Positions 28,143 through 42,516 of a stretch of 64,000 nt of DNA are shown one piece after another. The stretch is from positions 248,001 through 312,000 of the forward strand of contig NZ_LQIT01000001.1 in NCBI RefSeq assembly GCF_001499965.1. Reading direction: 5' to 3'. Made by a program: the position numbers and the translations under genes. Position 1 is the first letter of the stretch. Every line of letters starts with the position of its first letter. The notes under the pieces were generated by a model. It was not told where the DNA came from. It made no database searches and saw only the letters and a list, made by a program, of their open reading frames with translations. The stretch is from Mycobacterium sp. GA-2829. GTDB taxonomy: Bacteria > Actinomycetota > Actinomycetes > Mycobacteriales > Mycobacteriaceae.

Positions 28143-28907
28143 GTGGCCAAACGATCCGACGAGCAGTCCTACTGGAGTCCGGGGCGACTGCACTGGTGGA
28201 CGACAACGGCGATCGCCGTCGTCGGCGCGATCGTGGGTGGCACGTCGCTGATCATGAACTTCTTCTATCACCCCGGGGCGCCGCCGACCACGATCGAGTC
28301 CGGCCACTCGGAGTTCATGAAGCTGAGCTATTCGGACCGGATCGACCGTTGCGTTCCATACATCTCGGAGCACCTCGACTCGTGGCGCGATCGGTGGCGT
28401 AGCGCGCTGACCGAGACCGGCGGCTCACACCAGAAGCCGCCGGTACCGTTCGCGGCGCTCGGCGATGCGGGCGCCTCGGGACAGGCGATCGTCAACACCT
28501 ACCTCGCGGTGGTCGACTACGCCGAGAAGCTGGCGCCCACCGACGAGGGCGAGAACCTGCTCTCGTGTGTCTATTCGCCCGCTTTGAGGACGGGGCCGAG
28601 CAACGCCTATCCGGACGTCGAGGCGCTCGTCGGCAGCGGTAACGACACCCCCAAGGCCGACAACCTGGTGATCGCGGAAAGCCCCGTCTACCTGCAGGGC
28701 GAATTCGCGGGTGTCACCGCCGAGGGACGTGCGAACAAGATCGTCGAGGTGGTCATCCGCCCGGGACCGAGCGAGACCCGTCGCCAACTCGGCTTCGCGG
28801 TGGTGTCCGGTCACGACCAAGGGGTTCAGATGTGGGCGCTGACCGCATCGGTGGACGCCGGTGACCCGCGGTGGATGACCGACGTCGCCGACTACCGCGG
28901 CTTCTGA
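28143..28907 (+). CDS. membrane-anchored protein of unknown function
   Basis: 254 residues. A charged N-terminus is followed by one transmembrane helix (about 18-41, TTAIAVVGAIVGGTSLIMNF); the remaining 210 residues would be extracytoplasmic. I recognise no domain. Contains only two cysteines after the helix, CVPYI and SCVYS, which could form a disulfide. GTG 28143 lies 8 bases after TAATTT (28129-28134). It converges on bioQ with a 16-base overlap. Not part of the biotin pathway by any visible sign. Confidence 0.7.
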   Translation: MAKRSDEQSYWSPGRLHWWTTTAIAVVGAIVGGTSLIMNFFYHPGAPPTTIESGHSEFMKLSYSDRIDRCVPYISEHLDSWRDRWRSALTETGGSHQKPPVPFAALGDAGASGQAIVNTYLAVVDYAEKLAPTDEGENLLSCVYSPALRTGPSNAYPDVEALVGSGNDTPKADNLVIAESPVYLQGEFAGVTAEGRANKIVEVVIRPGPSETRRQLGFAVVSGHDQGVQMWALTASVDAGDPRWMTDVADYRGF

Positions 28908-29479
28908 TCGAGTCGGGTCTGGGCGTGCATACCGTCCACGAGCAGGTCCAGCCCGAACGTGAACCGGACCGTCGGGTCGTCGGTGAGCGGCGATTGCTCG
29001 TCGGGGAGTTCGGCGCCCGCGGCGTCCCACTGGAGACGCGACTGTTCGTCGACGGTGAAGCCGAGCACGTAGTAGACGACGGTGCGGGCCGCCAGGTCGG
29101 CGTGTTCTCGCGCGACGCCGGCGTCGGTCGCGGCGGCGGCCAACCAGCCAAGGATCCGGGTCATCGCCACCGACTTGCCCGCGGCGAAGCTCGCCGACAC
29201 CAGTTCGGCGCCGTCGGTGTGGGACAGCAGCGCATCGCGCAGCGCAGTACACAGCGCCGTGACGCGGTCGGGGCGATCATCGGCCACCTCGTCGACGGAA
29301 TCCAGGATGCGGTCGGCGACCGCGCCGAGGAGCTCCTGTTTGTTGGCGAAATGCCAGTACAGCGCGCCGGGGGAGACGTTGAGTTCGCGAGCCAGCCTGC
29401 GCATGGTGAGGTCGGCGATCCCGTAGTCGTCGAGGATCGCCGTCGCGGCATCGACCACGTCGTGTTTGTGCAGTTGCAC
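28892..29479 (-). CDS. bioQ: TetR-family biotin repressor BioQ
   Basis: 195-residue TetR regulator; helix-turn-helix LTMRRLARELNVSPGALYWHF near the N-terminus. In M. smegmatis BioQ represses bioFD and bioB. Here it is divergent from bioB, and TGAAC-N3-GTTCA palindromes lie on both target promoters and on its own -10 side, so autoregulation is likely. GTG 29479 follows a minus-strand TAAGCT (29492-29487) by 7 bases. The name rests on family, position and operators together. Confidence 0.87.
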   Translation of the reverse strand: MQLHKHDVVDAATAILDDYGIADLTMRRLARELNVSPGALYWHFANKQELLGAVADRILDSVDEVADDRPDRVTALCTALRDALLSHTDGAELVSASFAAGKSVAMTRILGWLAAAATDAGVAREHADLAARTVVYYVLGFTVDEQSRLQWDAAGAELPDEQSPLTDDPTVRFTFGLDLLVDGMHAQTRLDQKPR

Positions 29480-29486
29480 GCCCCTA

Positions 29487-30563
<1,077 letters not shown>

Positions 30564-30564
<1 letters not shown>

Positions 30565-30764
30565 TGGTGCCGAAGTTCAACGTCTACACTGGCGAACCCG
30601 CAGGCGGTAGCGTCCCGTCCGCCGCCCAACTGGGCCTGGAACCCCCGCGGTTCTGCGCCGAGTGCGGCCGCCGCATGGTGGTGCAGGTGCGCCCGGACGG
30701 GTGGTGGGCGAAGTGCTCGAGGCACGGCGTCTCAGATTCCACGGACTTGGAGACTCAACGGTGA
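30564..30764 (+). CDS. bsaP: biotin synthase auxiliary protein (BsaP)
   Basis: 66-residue protein with C31-x2-C34 (FCAECG) and C51-x2-H54 (AKCSRHG), a knuckle able to bind zinc or an iron-sulfur cluster. It corresponds to Rv1590, which has been reported as an auxiliary protein mycobacterial BioB needs for catalysis. The ATG shares one base with the bioB stop, fitting obligate partnership. The assignment rests on position and the cysteine pattern. Confidence 0.8.
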
Positions 30765-31411
30765 ATGACGGTGCGGCCCCTCGGTTTTCGCGACGACGGG
30801 CCGCACTGACCACGGTGGCCGGGCTGACGGTCGCCGGGGCGGCCACCGGGGCGCTGTGGGCGCTGCTCGCCCCGCCGGTGCGGGGTGTGGTCGCGTTGAC
30901 CCGTTCCGGTGAGCGGGTGCGGGCCCACATCGGCAGCGAGGCCGACAACTTCTTCACCGCGGCGTTCCTGTTCGTCGGCATGCTCTCGGTGGTCATGGTC
31001 GTGGCGGCGGTGCTGCTGTGGCAGTGGCGGGCGCACCGCGGGCCGGTCCTGATCACCGCGCTGACCGCCGGCGGCGTGATCGGCGCGGCGGCAGCAGCAG
31101 GCGTCGGTGCGCTGCTGGCGCGATTGCGGTACGGGACCATCGACGTCGCAGGCGCCCCCGTCACCCCCGAGCACCGGGTCCACTACGTCACCGAGGCGCC
31201 CGCGGTGTTCTTCGGGCACACCCCGCTGCAGATCGCGTGCTCGCTGATCTTCGCGGCCGGGCTCGGCGCCCTGGTCTACGGGATGTGTGCGGTCGCGGCG
31301 GCGCGCGACGACCTCGGGGGCTGGCCGCCGCAGGAATCCGTACCGGTCAGCTGTCCAGGTGTGACAGCGGTCGACGCTCAACCCGTCGGCCCGCAATCAC
31401 CTTCGCACTGA
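30761..31411 (+). CDS. DUF2567-like membrane protein
   Basis: 216 residues with about four membrane helices: residues 15-40, 65-90, 98-120 and 160-185. Resembles Rv1591, which follows the same genes in M. tuberculosis. Function unknown; its coupling to bioB-bsaP (GTG overlaps the bsaP stop) means it is co-expressed with biotin synthesis. Its last 65 bases overlap the convergent lipase gene. Confidence 0.78.
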   Translation: MNDGAAPRFSRRRAALTTVAGLTVAGAATGALWALLAPPVRGVVALTRSGERVRAHIGSEADNFFTAAFLFVGMLSVVMVVAAVLLWQWRAHRGPVLITALTAGGVIGAAAAAGVGALLARLRYGTIDVAGAPVTPEHRVHYVTEAPAVFFGHTPLQIACSLIFAAGLGALVYGMCAVAAARDDLGGWPPQESVPVSCPGVTAVDAQPVGPQSPSH

Positions 31412-32699
31412 TCATCGCCAGCCGCACCATGCCGCGGTAGGTCGACGGGTTGAACAGCGTCGGCCACTTGGTGCGCACGACGTCCTTGCTCAACGGCCGG
31501 CCCGAGAAGCGGTCCCGCAGCCAGCGCAGCGTCATCGGCGCCGACATCGGATGCAGCAGGATGTGCTCGCTGAACAGGTCGCGGTGGTAGGTGACGTGGG
31601 CGCCGCCGTTGCTGTAGGTGTCGGTCAGCGCGTCGATGTCGTCGACGGAGACGATCTTGTCGTGCACGGCCTGCACGATCAGCACGGGCGGGGTCGGCGT
31701 CGTGGTGCCGAGTTTGATGTCGTCGAAGACGTGCTGGACCTCGGGGGTCTGCAGGATCTCCTCGAGCGGCTGGTCGACCAGCTTGTCCATGTCCATGCCG
31801 ACCCACCGCAGCACCGCGTGCGCTGTCGTCATCTTCTGGATGCGCAGCAGCATCGCCTTACCGGTGTCGGTGGCGTGCTCCTGGATGACCCGGTCGAGGT
31901 CGGGGTAGGTCTGCGAGAGCGCCGCGACGACCATCGCGGGCAGGCCGGAGAACAGGCTGCCGTTGAGCCGGCGGAATGCACTGCCCAGGTCGGCGACCGG
32001 CGAGCCGAGCACCGCGCCGACGATGTTGAGTTCGGGCGCGTACTCGGCGTACGCCTCCGCGGCCCATGCGCTGGCCAGGCCGCCGCCGCTGTAGCCCCAC
32101 AGCCCCACCGGGGCCTGCTCGGACAGTCCGAGGCGGTCGCAGTTCAGTGCGGCGCGCAGCCCGTCGAGCACGTGGTAGCCGGGTTCGTGCGGGGCGCCCC
32201 AGATGCCGTTGCGGCCCTCATGGTCGGGCACTGAGACGGCCCAGCCCTCCGCGAGTGCGGCGGCGATCAGCAGGAACTCCGCCTGCGCCAGGGCGCCGAC
32301 GGCCTTGGCGCCGCGCCGTAGCGCGTAGGAGGGGAAGCACCGGCCGGTGACGGCGTCGATCGCGCACTGGTAGGACACGATCGGGCACGGCTGCTTCGGA
32401 TCGCGTTCGGTCGGGGCGACGACGGTGGTGACCGCGGCCTGCGCGTCCCCGCGGAAATCGGTGGTCCGGTAGAGCAGCTGGGTGGCGGTGAACTGCTGCG
32501 GGATCAACCCCATGAACGCCAGCTCCACGTCACGGGAGCGCAGGATGGTGCCGGGCCTGGCGTGTTCGAAGCCCGACGGCGGTTCGTAGAAGGGGTCCTC
32601 GGACGGCAGCGACGGGCGGGCACCGCGGACGATCTGCTCGTGGTGCGGCTGGCCGATCCACTCGGCGCCGGTCTCCCGCGCCACGCTGCCAAAGTCCAT
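31347..32699 (-). CDS. lipase of the LIP (secretory lipase) family
   Basis: Alpha/beta hydrolase of 450 residues similar to Rv1592c. The nucleophile motif is [29 protein letters not shown] carries the likely acid; SEHILLHP the likely histidine. No obvious signal peptide despite the family name. Probably hydrolyses acyl esters; the true substrate is unknown. A minus-strand TAACCT (32712-32707) lies 7 bases before the ATG. Confidence 0.85.
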   Translation of the reverse strand: MDFGSVARETGAEWIGQPHHEQIVRGARPSLPSEDPFYEPPSGFEHARPGTILRSRDVELAFMGLIPQQFTATQLLYRTTDFRGDAQAAVTTVVAPTERDPKQPCPIVSYQCAIDAVTGRCFPSYALRRGAKAVGALAQAEFLLIAAALAEGWAVSVPDHEGRNGIWGAPHEPGYHVLDGLRAALNCDRLGLSEQAPVGLWGYSGGGLASAWAAEAYAEYAPELNIVGAVLGSPVADLGSAFRRLNGSLFSGLPAMVVAALSQTYPDLDRVIQEHATDTGKAMLLRIQKMTTAHAVLRWVGMDMDKLVDQPLEEILQTPEVQHVFDDIKLGTTTPTPPVLIVQAVHDKIVSVDDIDALTDTYSNGGAHVTYHRDLFSEHILLHPMSAPMTLRWLRDRFSGRPLSKDVVRTKWPTLFNPSTYRGMVRLAMISAKVIAGRRVERRPLSHLDS

Positions 32700-32706
32700 C
32701 CGGCCA

Positions 32707-32729
32707 AGGTTACTTAAGAGGTCTATAAG
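32707..32729 (-). promoter_or_regulatory. putative lipase promoter
   Basis: TAACCT on the minus strand (32712-32707) gives a leaderless start for the lipase. Just upstream CTTA...TAAG arms (32713-32729) flank AGAGGTCT, an imperfect inverted repeat that might be an operator. Weak evidence. Confidence 0.4.
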
Positions 32730-32742
32730 ATTCCAACTCGAC

Positions 32743-33441
32743 TCACCCGGGCGGACGCAGCGCGGCGAACTCGTCGGTCACGCGGTAACGGGACTCGGTG
32801 AAGCGGTACAGCGCGGGCGGACGGCCACCGGCCCGCCCCGAGCGGGCGGTGGATCCGGTGCGGGTGATGACGTTGCGGCGTTCGAGGACGCGTTGGAGGT
32901 TGGTGGCGTCCACCTGGTAGCCCAGCGCGGCGCCGTAGATGTCGCGCAGCGTCGAGATCGCGAATTCCGTTGGGGTAAGAGCGAATCCGATGTTCGTGTA
33001 GGACAGCTTCGCGGCCAGCCGGGTGTGGGCGTGCTCGACCATCGGGCGGTGGTCGAACGCCATGTCGGGCAGTTCGGCCACCGGGTGCCAGCGTGTGTCG
33101 GCGGGCAGCGCCGGCGTCGCGGGGGAGGGGACGAGTCCCAGGAATGTCGACGCGATGGTCCTGGCCCCCGGGACGCGCGAGGGGTCGGAGAACACCGCCA
33201 GCTGTTCGAGGTGGGCAACCTCACGCAGATCCACCTTTTCGGCCAACTGGCGCCGAACCGAGGTGGTCAGGTCCTCGTCGTGGCCCAACCGGCCGCCCGG
33301 CAGCGACCACCGGCCGCGTTCGGGGTCGAGCGCGCGCTGCCACAGCAGGACGTGCAGCGCAGGCTGACCCTGACCGGGTTCGAGACCGCGTATCTGGAAC
33401 ACGACGGCGAGCACTTCGTGTGCGGTGCTAGTATGTGGCAT
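32743..33441 (-). CDS. nrtR: NrtR-type Nudix-like repressor of NAD synthesis
   Basis: 232 residues: a Nudix-like domain (about 5-145) and a C-terminal winged helix (about 155-230, [17 protein letters not shown]). The Nudix box is degenerate: in [20 protein letters not shown] the expected REUxEE glutamates are replaced, so hydrolase activity is unlikely and ligand sensing (ADP-ribose-like) more likely. NrtR of M. smegmatis is an established repressor of nadABC. It is divergent from nadA with a shared palindromic operator. Confidence 0.88.
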   Translation of the reverse strand: MPHTSTAHEVLAVVFQIRGLEPGQGQPALHVLLWQRALDPERGRWSLPGGRLGHDEDLTTSVRRQLAEKVDLREVAHLEQLAVFSDPSRVPGARTIASTFLGLVPSPATPALPADTRWHPVAELPDMAFDHRPMVEHAHTRLAAKLSYTNIGFALTPTEFAISTLRDIYGAALGYQVDATNLQRVLERRNVITRTGSTARSGRAGGRPPALYRFTESRYRVTDEFAALRPPG

Positions 33442-33464
33442 GTTTTCGATTATAAGTCGAAAAC
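33442..33464. promoter_or_regulatory. NrtR operator between nrtR and nadA
   Basis: Perfect 8-base arms GTTTTCGA-TTATAAG-TCGAAAAC. The spacer region contains TATAAT on the minus strand (33454-33449), a consensus -10 placed 7 bases before the nrtR ATG. One bound dimer could silence both genes. Confidence 0.75.
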
Positions 33465-33488
33465 CGGATCGACACCGAGGAGCCCACC

Positions 33489-34502
33489 GTGACGCTGCTT
33501 GACGAGACCCGCTCGGCGCAGCCCGGAGCCGACGTCGCGCCCACCGAGGAGTGGGCTGCCGAGGTCCGCAGGCTGGCCCGGCAGCGCGGCGCGACCCTGC
33601 TCGCGCACAACTACCAGCTGCCGGAGATCCAGGACGTCGCCGACCACGTGGGCGACTCGCTGGCGCTGTCGCGGATCGCGGCCGAGGCGCCGGAGGACAC
33701 CATCGTGTTCTGCGGGGTGCACTTCATGGCCGAGACCGCCAAGATCCTCTCGCCGGACAAGACCGTGCTGATCCCGACCGCCGAGGCCGGCTGTTCGCTC
33801 GCCGACTCCATCACCGCCGACGAACTGCGCGAATGGAAGGCCGAACACCCCGGCGCGGTCGTCGTCTCCTACGTCAACACCACTGCCGCGGTGAAGGCCG
33901 AGACCGACATCTGCTGCACCTCGTCCAACGCCGTCGACGTGGTGGCCTCCATCCCCGCCGACCGCGAGGTGCTGTTCTGCCCCGACCAGTTCCTCGGCGC
34001 CCACGTCCGCCGCGTCACCGGCCGCACCAACATGCACGTCTGGGCCGGGGAGTGCCACGTGCACGCCGGAATCAACGGCGACGAACTCGCCGATCAGGCC
34101 CGCGCCCATCCCGATGCCGAACTGTTCGTGCACCCCGAGTGCGGCTGCGCCACCTCGGCGCTCTACCTCGCCGGTGAAGGCGCGTTCCCGGCAGACCGGG
34201 TCAAGATCCTGTCCACCGGCGGCATGCTCGACGCTGCCCGGGAGAGCAAGGCCAGCCAGGTGCTGGTCGCCACCGAGGTCGGGATGCTGCACCAGCTGCG
34301 CCGCGCGGCCCCGGAGATCGACTTCCAGGCCGTCAACGACCGCGCGTCGTGCCGGTACATGAAGATGATCACCCCGGCGACCCTGCTGCGCTGCTTGACC
34401 GACGGCACCGACGAAGTCCACGTCGACGCCGAGACCGCGCGACTGGCCCGGCGCAGCGTGCAGCGGATGATCGAGATCGGTCAGCCCGGCGGCGGGGAAT
34501 GA
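33489..34502 (+). CDS. nadA: quinolinate synthase A
   Basis: Condenses iminoaspartate with DHAP to quinolinate. 337 residues. Three cysteines for the [4Fe-4S] cluster are likely those in [17 protein letters not shown] and [26 protein letters not shown] is the N-terminal substrate motif. GTG 33489 has GAGGAG 6 bases upstream. ATGA overlap with nadB. Confidence 0.94.
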   Translation: MTLLDETRSAQPGADVAPTEEWAAEVRRLARQRGATLLAHNYQLPEIQDVADHVGDSLALSRIAAEAPEDTIVFCGVHFMAETAKILSPDKTVLIPTAEAGCSLADSITADELREWKAEHPGAVVVSYVNTTAAVKAETDICCTSSNAVDVVASIPADREVLFCPDQFLGAHVRRVTGRTNMHVWAGECHVHAGINGDELADQARAHPDAELFVHPECGCATSALYLAGEGAFPADRVKILSTGGMLDAARESKASQVLVATEVGMLHQLRRAAPEIDFQAVNDRASCRYMKMITPATLLRCLTDGTDEVHVDAETARLARRSVQRMIEIGQPGGGE

Positions 34503-36088
34503 CGGTGCCAGGGGGCTGGAGCGGCTGCGGCGGTTCCCCGCACTGGCAGCAGCGCGCCGACGTCGTGGTGATCGGGACCGGCGTCGGCGGCCTGGCCGCC
34601 GCGCTCGCCGCGCATCGCCACGGCCGCAGGGTCGTCGTGCTCAGCAAGGCCGGGTCGACGGCGACCGGATACGCCCAGGGCGGTATCGCGGTCGTGCTGC
34701 CCGGCACTGACGACTCGGTCGACGCGCACACCGCCGACACCGTGGCCGCCGGTGGCGGGCTGTGCGATCCGGAGGCCGTGCGCTCGATCGTCGCCGACGG
34801 GCACCGCGCCGGGCGCGGCCTGGTCGGCGACGGCGCCCGCTTCGACGAGGCCACCCCGGGCAGGTGGGCGTTGACCCGCGAGGGTGGGCACACCCGGCGC
34901 CGCATCATCCACGCCGGCGGGGACGCCACCGGCGTCGAGGTCCAGCGGGCCCTCGACCGGGCCGCGGCCGTCCTCGACATCCGCCGCAACCACGTGGCGG
35001 TGCGGGTGCTCCGGGACGAGGACGCGGTCACCGGCGTGCTGGTGCTCGGCGAGGACGGTCTCGGCGTCGTGCACGCCCCCTCGGTCGTCCTCGCCACCGG
35101 CGGGCTGGGCCACCTGTACGCGGCCACGACGAACCCCGAGGCCTCCACCGGTGACGGCGTCGCGCTGGCGCTGTGGGCCGGGGTGCCGGTCAGCGACGTC
35201 GAGTTCGTGCAGTTCCACCCGACCATGTTGTTCGACGGACCCGCGGGCGGCAGGCGTCCGCTGATCACCGAGGCGCTGCGCGGGGAGGGCGCCCGATTGG
35301 TCGACACGCACGGCGATCCGGTGACCGCGGGTGTCCACCCGATGGGCGACCTGGCACCCCGCGACGTCGTCGCCGCCGCGATCGACGCCCGCATGAAGGC
35401 CACCGGCGATCCGTGCGTCTACCTCGACGCCCGCCACCTCGACCGCGTGGCCGAGCGCTTCCCGACCGTCACCGCCGCCTGCCTGCGCGCCGGAGTGGAC
35501 CCCGCGCGCGACCCCATCCCGGTCGTCCCCGGCGCGCACTACAGCTGCGGCGGTGTCGCCACCGACGTCGACGGCCGCACCACGCTGCCCGGCCTGTTCG
35601 CCGCGGGTGAGGTCGCCCGCACCGGGATGCACGGCGCCAACCGGCTGGCCTCCAACAGCTTGCTCGAAGGCCTGGTCGTCGGCGGCCGGGCCGGACGCGC
35701 GGCGGCCGAACACGCCGTCGCCGCTGGACCCACTCGTGCCGTCGCCCCAAAGCGTCTGGTGGCCGACACGCTCGACCGGCGGCAGCTGCAGATCGCGATG
35801 AGCCGCGACGCCTCCGTCGTCCGCGACGCCGACGGGTTGACCGGGCTGAGCGCCCTGCTCGCGGCGACGCAACCGCGCCCGCTGCGCACCGCCGCCGACG
35901 TCGAGGACGCCGCGCTGACGCTGACCGCCAGGGCGGTGGCCGTGGCGGCGCTGCAGCGCGCGGAGTCGCGCGGCTGCCACCACCGGGGCGATCGCCCCGA
36001 CAGCGATCCGGAGCAGTCGGTGAGCAACCCCGTCGAACTGGACGACAACGGACACCCGCGAGTGAAGGTGAGGGTCGGCGCATGCTGA
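34499..36088 (+). CDS. nadB: L-aspartate oxidase
   Basis: FAD enzyme making iminoaspartate for NadA. 529 residues. FAD-binding motif [17 protein letters not shown] at about 22-38; [19 protein letters not shown] and the FAD-contact region [18 protein letters not shown] follow the succinate dehydrogenase/NadB pattern. Starts inside the nadA stop and ends 7 bases inside nadC. Confidence 0.94.
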   Translation: MTVPGGWSGCGGSPHWQQRADVVVIGTGVGGLAAALAAHRHGRRVVVLSKAGSTATGYAQGGIAVVLPGTDDSVDAHTADTVAAGGGLCDPEAVRSIVADGHRAGRGLVGDGARFDEATPGRWALTREGGHTRRRIIHAGGDATGVEVQRALDRAAAVLDIRRNHVAVRVLRDEDAVTGVLVLGEDGLGVVHAPSVVLATGGLGHLYAATTNPEASTGDGVALALWAGVPVSDVEFVQFHPTMLFDGPAGGRRPLITEALRGEGARLVDTHGDPVTAGVHPMGDLAPRDVVAAAIDARMKATGDPCVYLDARHLDRVAERFPTVTAACLRAGVDPARDPIPVVPGAHYSCGGVATDVDGRTTLPGLFAAGEVARTGMHGANRLASNSLLEGLVVGGRAGRAAAEHAVAAGPTRAVAPKRLVADTLDRRQLQIAMSRDASVVRDADGLTGLSALLAATQPRPLRTAADVEDAALTLTARAVAVAALQRAESRGCHHRGDRPDSDPEQSVSNPVELDDNGHPRVKVRVGAC

Positions 36089-36948
36089 CGAAACAACTGT
36101 CCGAGTTGGAGATCGCCGAAGCGCGTGCGGTGGTCGCGCGCGCACTGGACGAGGACCTCCGATACGGCCCCGACGTGACCACATGGGCCACCGTGCCGGC
36201 CGACGCGACCACCACCGCGGCGATGCGCACCCGCGAACCCGGCGTCGCGGCCGGTGTGGACGTGGCGCTGCTGGTGCTCGACGAGGTGCTCGGACCCGAC
36301 GGCTACCACGTCCTCGACCGCGTGGAAGACGGCGCGCTGCTGGCCCCCGGCGCGGCGCTGCTGACCCTTCAGGCGCCGACTCGAGGTCTGCTGACCGCCG
36401 AGCGCACCATGCTCAACCTCGTCTCGCACCTGTCGGGCATCGCGACCGCGACCGCGGTGTGGGTGGACGCGGTGGCGGGCACCAACGCCAAGATCCGCGA
36501 CACCCGCAAGACGCTGCCCGGGCTGCGGGCGCTGCAGAAGTACGCGGTGCGGGTCGGCGGCGGGGAGAACCACCGCATGGGTCTGGGTGATGCGGCGCTG
36601 ATCAAGGACAACCACGTGGCCGCTGCCGGCTCGGTGGTCGCCGCGCTGCGCGCGGTGCGGGCCGCCGCGCCAGGACTGACGTGTGAGGTGGAGGTCGACT
36701 CGCTCGAACAGCTCGACGAGGTGCTCGCCGAGGACGTCGAACTGGTGCTGCTCGACAACTTCCCGGTGTGGCAGACCCAGATCGCGGTGCAGCGCCGCGA
36801 CTCCCGCTCACCGCGGACGAAACTCGAGTCCTCGGGCGGGCTGACGGTGGACACCGCGGCCGAGTACGCAGGCACCGGCGTCGACTACCTGGCCGTCGGG
36901 GCGCTCACGCACTCGGTGCGGGTGCTCGACATCGGTTTGGACGTCTAA
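36082..36948 (+). CDS. nadC: nicotinate-nucleotide pyrophosphorylase (quinolinate PRTase)
   Basis: Converts quinolinate and PRPP to nicotinate mononucleotide. 288 residues. Motifs: ERTMLNLVSHLSGIAT, DTRKTLPGLRALQKYAVRVG and GGGENHRMGLGDAALIKDNH. Third gene of the NrtR-controlled nadABC operon. Its stop overlaps the stop of the convergent LysE gene. Confidence 0.94.
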   Translation: MLTKQLSELEIAEARAVVARALDEDLRYGPDVTTWATVPADATTTAAMRTREPGVAAGVDVALLVLDEVLGPDGYHVLDRVEDGALLAPGAALLTLQAPTRGLLTAERTMLNLVSHLSGIATATAVWVDAVAGTNAKIRDTRKTLPGLRALQKYAVRVGGGENHRMGLGDAALIKDNHVAAAGSVVAALRAVRAAAPGLTCEVEVDSLEQLDEVLAEDVELVLLDNFPVWQTQIAVQRRDSRSPRTKLESSGGLTVDTAAEYAGTGVDYLAVGALTHSVRVLDIGLDV

Positions 36949-37583
36949 GCCGACGCGGGGCCGCGCCGCACCAGTGACAGCACCACCGCCGCCACCGCGA
37001 ACAGGCCCGAGAAGGCCCGGTTGAGCAACGTCTGCTGGCGCGGCGTGTGCAACCAGCGCACGAGCCGCACCGACATGGCGGTGTAGACGCCCATCACGAC
37101 CAGGTCCACCACGGTCATGGTCACGCCGATCGTCAGGTACTGCGGCAGCAGCGGGGCCGTCGGCACCACGAAGTGCGGGATGACCGCCAGGAAGAACACC
37201 AGACCCTTGGGGTTGGTGGCGTTGACGAGGAAGCCGCGGACCAGGAGCGCGGTCCGCCCGCCGGCGGCCACCTGGCCGATCTGGTCGCGCAGGTCCACCG
37301 ACGCGGTCCGCCACTGCCGGACCGCCAGGTAGAGCAGATATCCGACGCCGACCCACTTGATGACCTGGAACGCGAGCACGGAGTTCGTCACGACCGCGCC
37401 CAGTCCGACCGCGACGAGGGCGAGCTGCAGCATCAGACCGACTTCCAGGCCGGCGATGCTCCAGTAGCCGCGCGCCACCCCGTGGGACAGGCCCGTCGCC
37501 ATCGACTGCACGGCACCGGCGCCCGGTGACACGCTGATCATGACTGCCGCGACGAGGAAGGTCAGCCACAGGTCCCACGCCAT
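36945..37583 (-). CDS. LysE/RhtB family exporter
   Basis: 212 residues, about six membrane helices. The N-terminal signature MISVSPGAGAVQSMATG and FLVNATNPKGLVFFLAVIP are diagnostic for LysE/RhtB amino-acid exporters. The substrate is not deducible. Follows the Ddn-like gene by 12 bases on the same strand, so it is probably co-transcribed. Confidence 0.88.
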   Translation of the reverse strand: MAWDLWLTFLVAAVMISVSPGAGAVQSMATGLSHGVARGYWSIAGLEVGLMLQLALVAVGLGAVVTNSVLAFQVIKWVGVGYLLYLAVRQWRTASVDLRDQIGQVAAGGRTALLVRGFLVNATNPKGLVFFLAVIPHFVVPTAPLLPQYLTIGVTMTVVDLVVMGVYTAMSVRLVRWLHTPRQQTLLNRAFSGLFAVAAVVLSLVRRGPASA

Positions 37584-37595
37584 CGGACCAGTGTG

Positions 37596-41116
<3,521 letters not shown>

Positions 41117-41120
<4 letters not shown>

Positions 41121-41734
41121 GCAAGAGAGTTGTCGTCCTCGACTACGGGTCGGGGAATCTGCGCTCGGCGCAGCGCGCGGTCGAGCGCACCGGAGCCGAC
41201 GTCGAGGTCACCGCGGACGCCGATACCGCGCTGAACGCCGACGGGCTCGTGGTGCCGGGCGTCGGGGCGTTCGAGGCGTGTATGGCCGGGCTGCGGGAGA
41301 TCGGCGGCGACAAGATCATCGCCGAACGGGTCGCCGCGGGCCGGCCGGTGCTCGGGGTGTGCGTAGGGATGCAGATCCTGTTTTCCCGCGGCGTCGAGTT
41401 CGGGACCGAAACCACCGGCTGCGGTCAGTGGCCCGGGTCGGTGGTGCGTCTGGACGCACCGGTGATCCCGCACATGGGCTGGAACGTCGTCGACGCCCCG
41501 GCCGAGACCACGCTGTTCCGGGGTCTGGACCCCGACACCCGCTTCTACTTCGTGCACTCGTACGCCGCGCAGAAGTGGGAGGGCAATCCGGACGCCCGTT
41601 TGACCTGGGCGACCCACCACGTGCCGTTCCTCGCCGCCGTCGAGGACGGACCGCTGTCGGCCACCCAATTCCACCCGGAGAAGAGCGGTGACGCCGGTGC
41701 GACGCTGCTGCGCAATTGGGTCGAGGGGCTCTGA
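41117..41734 (+). CDS. hisH: imidazole glycerol phosphate synthase, glutaminase subunit
   Basis: Class I glutamine amidotransferase subunit delivering ammonia to HisF. 205 residues. Nucleophile C82 in [10 protein letters not shown]; histidine/glutamate in QFHPEKSG. N-terminal [10 protein letters not shown] is typical. Confidence 0.95.
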
Positions 41735-41736
41735 TC

Positions 41737-41742
41737 TAAGGT
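41737..41742 (+). promoter_or_regulatory. possible internal promoter before priA
   Basis: TAAGGT ends 8 bases before GTG 41751 in the only real gap of the upstream his genes. It could give a separate leaderless transcript for priA, useful because PriA also serves tryptophan. Inference. Confidence 0.35.
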
Positions 41743-41750
41743 TGTCCGCC

Positions 41751-42509
41751 GTGTCCGAGAATTCCGTGTCTGAAAAGCCGTTGATCCTGCTGCCCGCCGT
41801 CGATGTCGTCGAGGGCCGTGCCGTCCGCCTGGTCCAGGGCAAGGCGGGCAGCGAGACCGAGTACGGGTCCGCGCTCGACGCCGCGCTCGGCTGGCAGCGC
41901 GACGGCGCGGAGTGGATTCACCTCGTCGACCTCGACGCCGCCTTCGGCCGGGGGTCCAACCGCGAACTGCTCGCCGACGTCGTCGGCCGGCTCGACGTGG
42001 CCGTGGAACTGTCCGGCGGTATCCGCGACGACGAATCGCTGGCGGCCGCACTGGCCACCGGATGCGCGCGGGTCAACATCGGCACCGCCGCGCTGGAGGA
42101 TCCGCAGTGGTGCGCGCGGGCGATCGCCGAACACGGTGACCGGGTCGCGGTCGGGCTCGACGTGCTCATCGAGGGCGACAGGCAGCGCCTGCGCGGACGC
42201 GGTTGGGAGACCGACGGCGGTGACCTGTGGGAGGTGCTCGAACGCCTGGATTCCGAGGGCTGTTCGCGCTACGTCGTGACCGACGTGACGAAAGACGGCA
42301 CGCTGGGCGGTCCGAACCTCGACCTGCTGGGCAGCGTCGCCGACCGCACCGATGCCCCGGTGATCGCCTCCGGCGGTGTGTCCAGCCTCGACGACCTGCG
42401 CGCGATCGGCACGTTGACCGGCCGCGGGGTCGAGGGCGCGATCGTCGGGAAAGCGTTGTACGCCGGGCGGTTCACGCTGCCCGAGGCGTTGACCGCGGTG
42501 GGGCAGTAG
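41751..42509 (+). CDS. priA: bifunctional phosphoribosyl isomerase A (HisA/TrpF)
   Basis: TIM-barrel isomerase acting on ProFAR (histidine) and PRA (tryptophan). 252 residues from GTG 41751; GTG 41766 would give 247. Catalytic aspartates lie in [13 protein letters not shown] and [22 protein letters not shown] and RGRGW mark the actinobacterial PriA type. No trpF is present in the trp cluster here, as expected for PriA organisms. Confidence 0.93.
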   Translation: MSENSVSEKPLILLPAVDVVEGRAVRLVQGKAGSETEYGSALDAALGWQRDGAEWIHLVDLDAAFGRGSNRELLADVVGRLDVAVELSGGIRDDESLAAALATGCARVNIGTAALEDPQWCARAIAEHGDRVAVGLDVLIEGDRQRLRGRGWETDGGDLWEVLERLDSEGCSRYVVTDVTKDGTLGGPNLDLLGSVADRTDAPVIASGGVSSLDDLRAIGTLTGRGVEGAIVGKALYAGRFTLPEALTAVGQ

Positions 42510-42516
42510 GGCGTCG

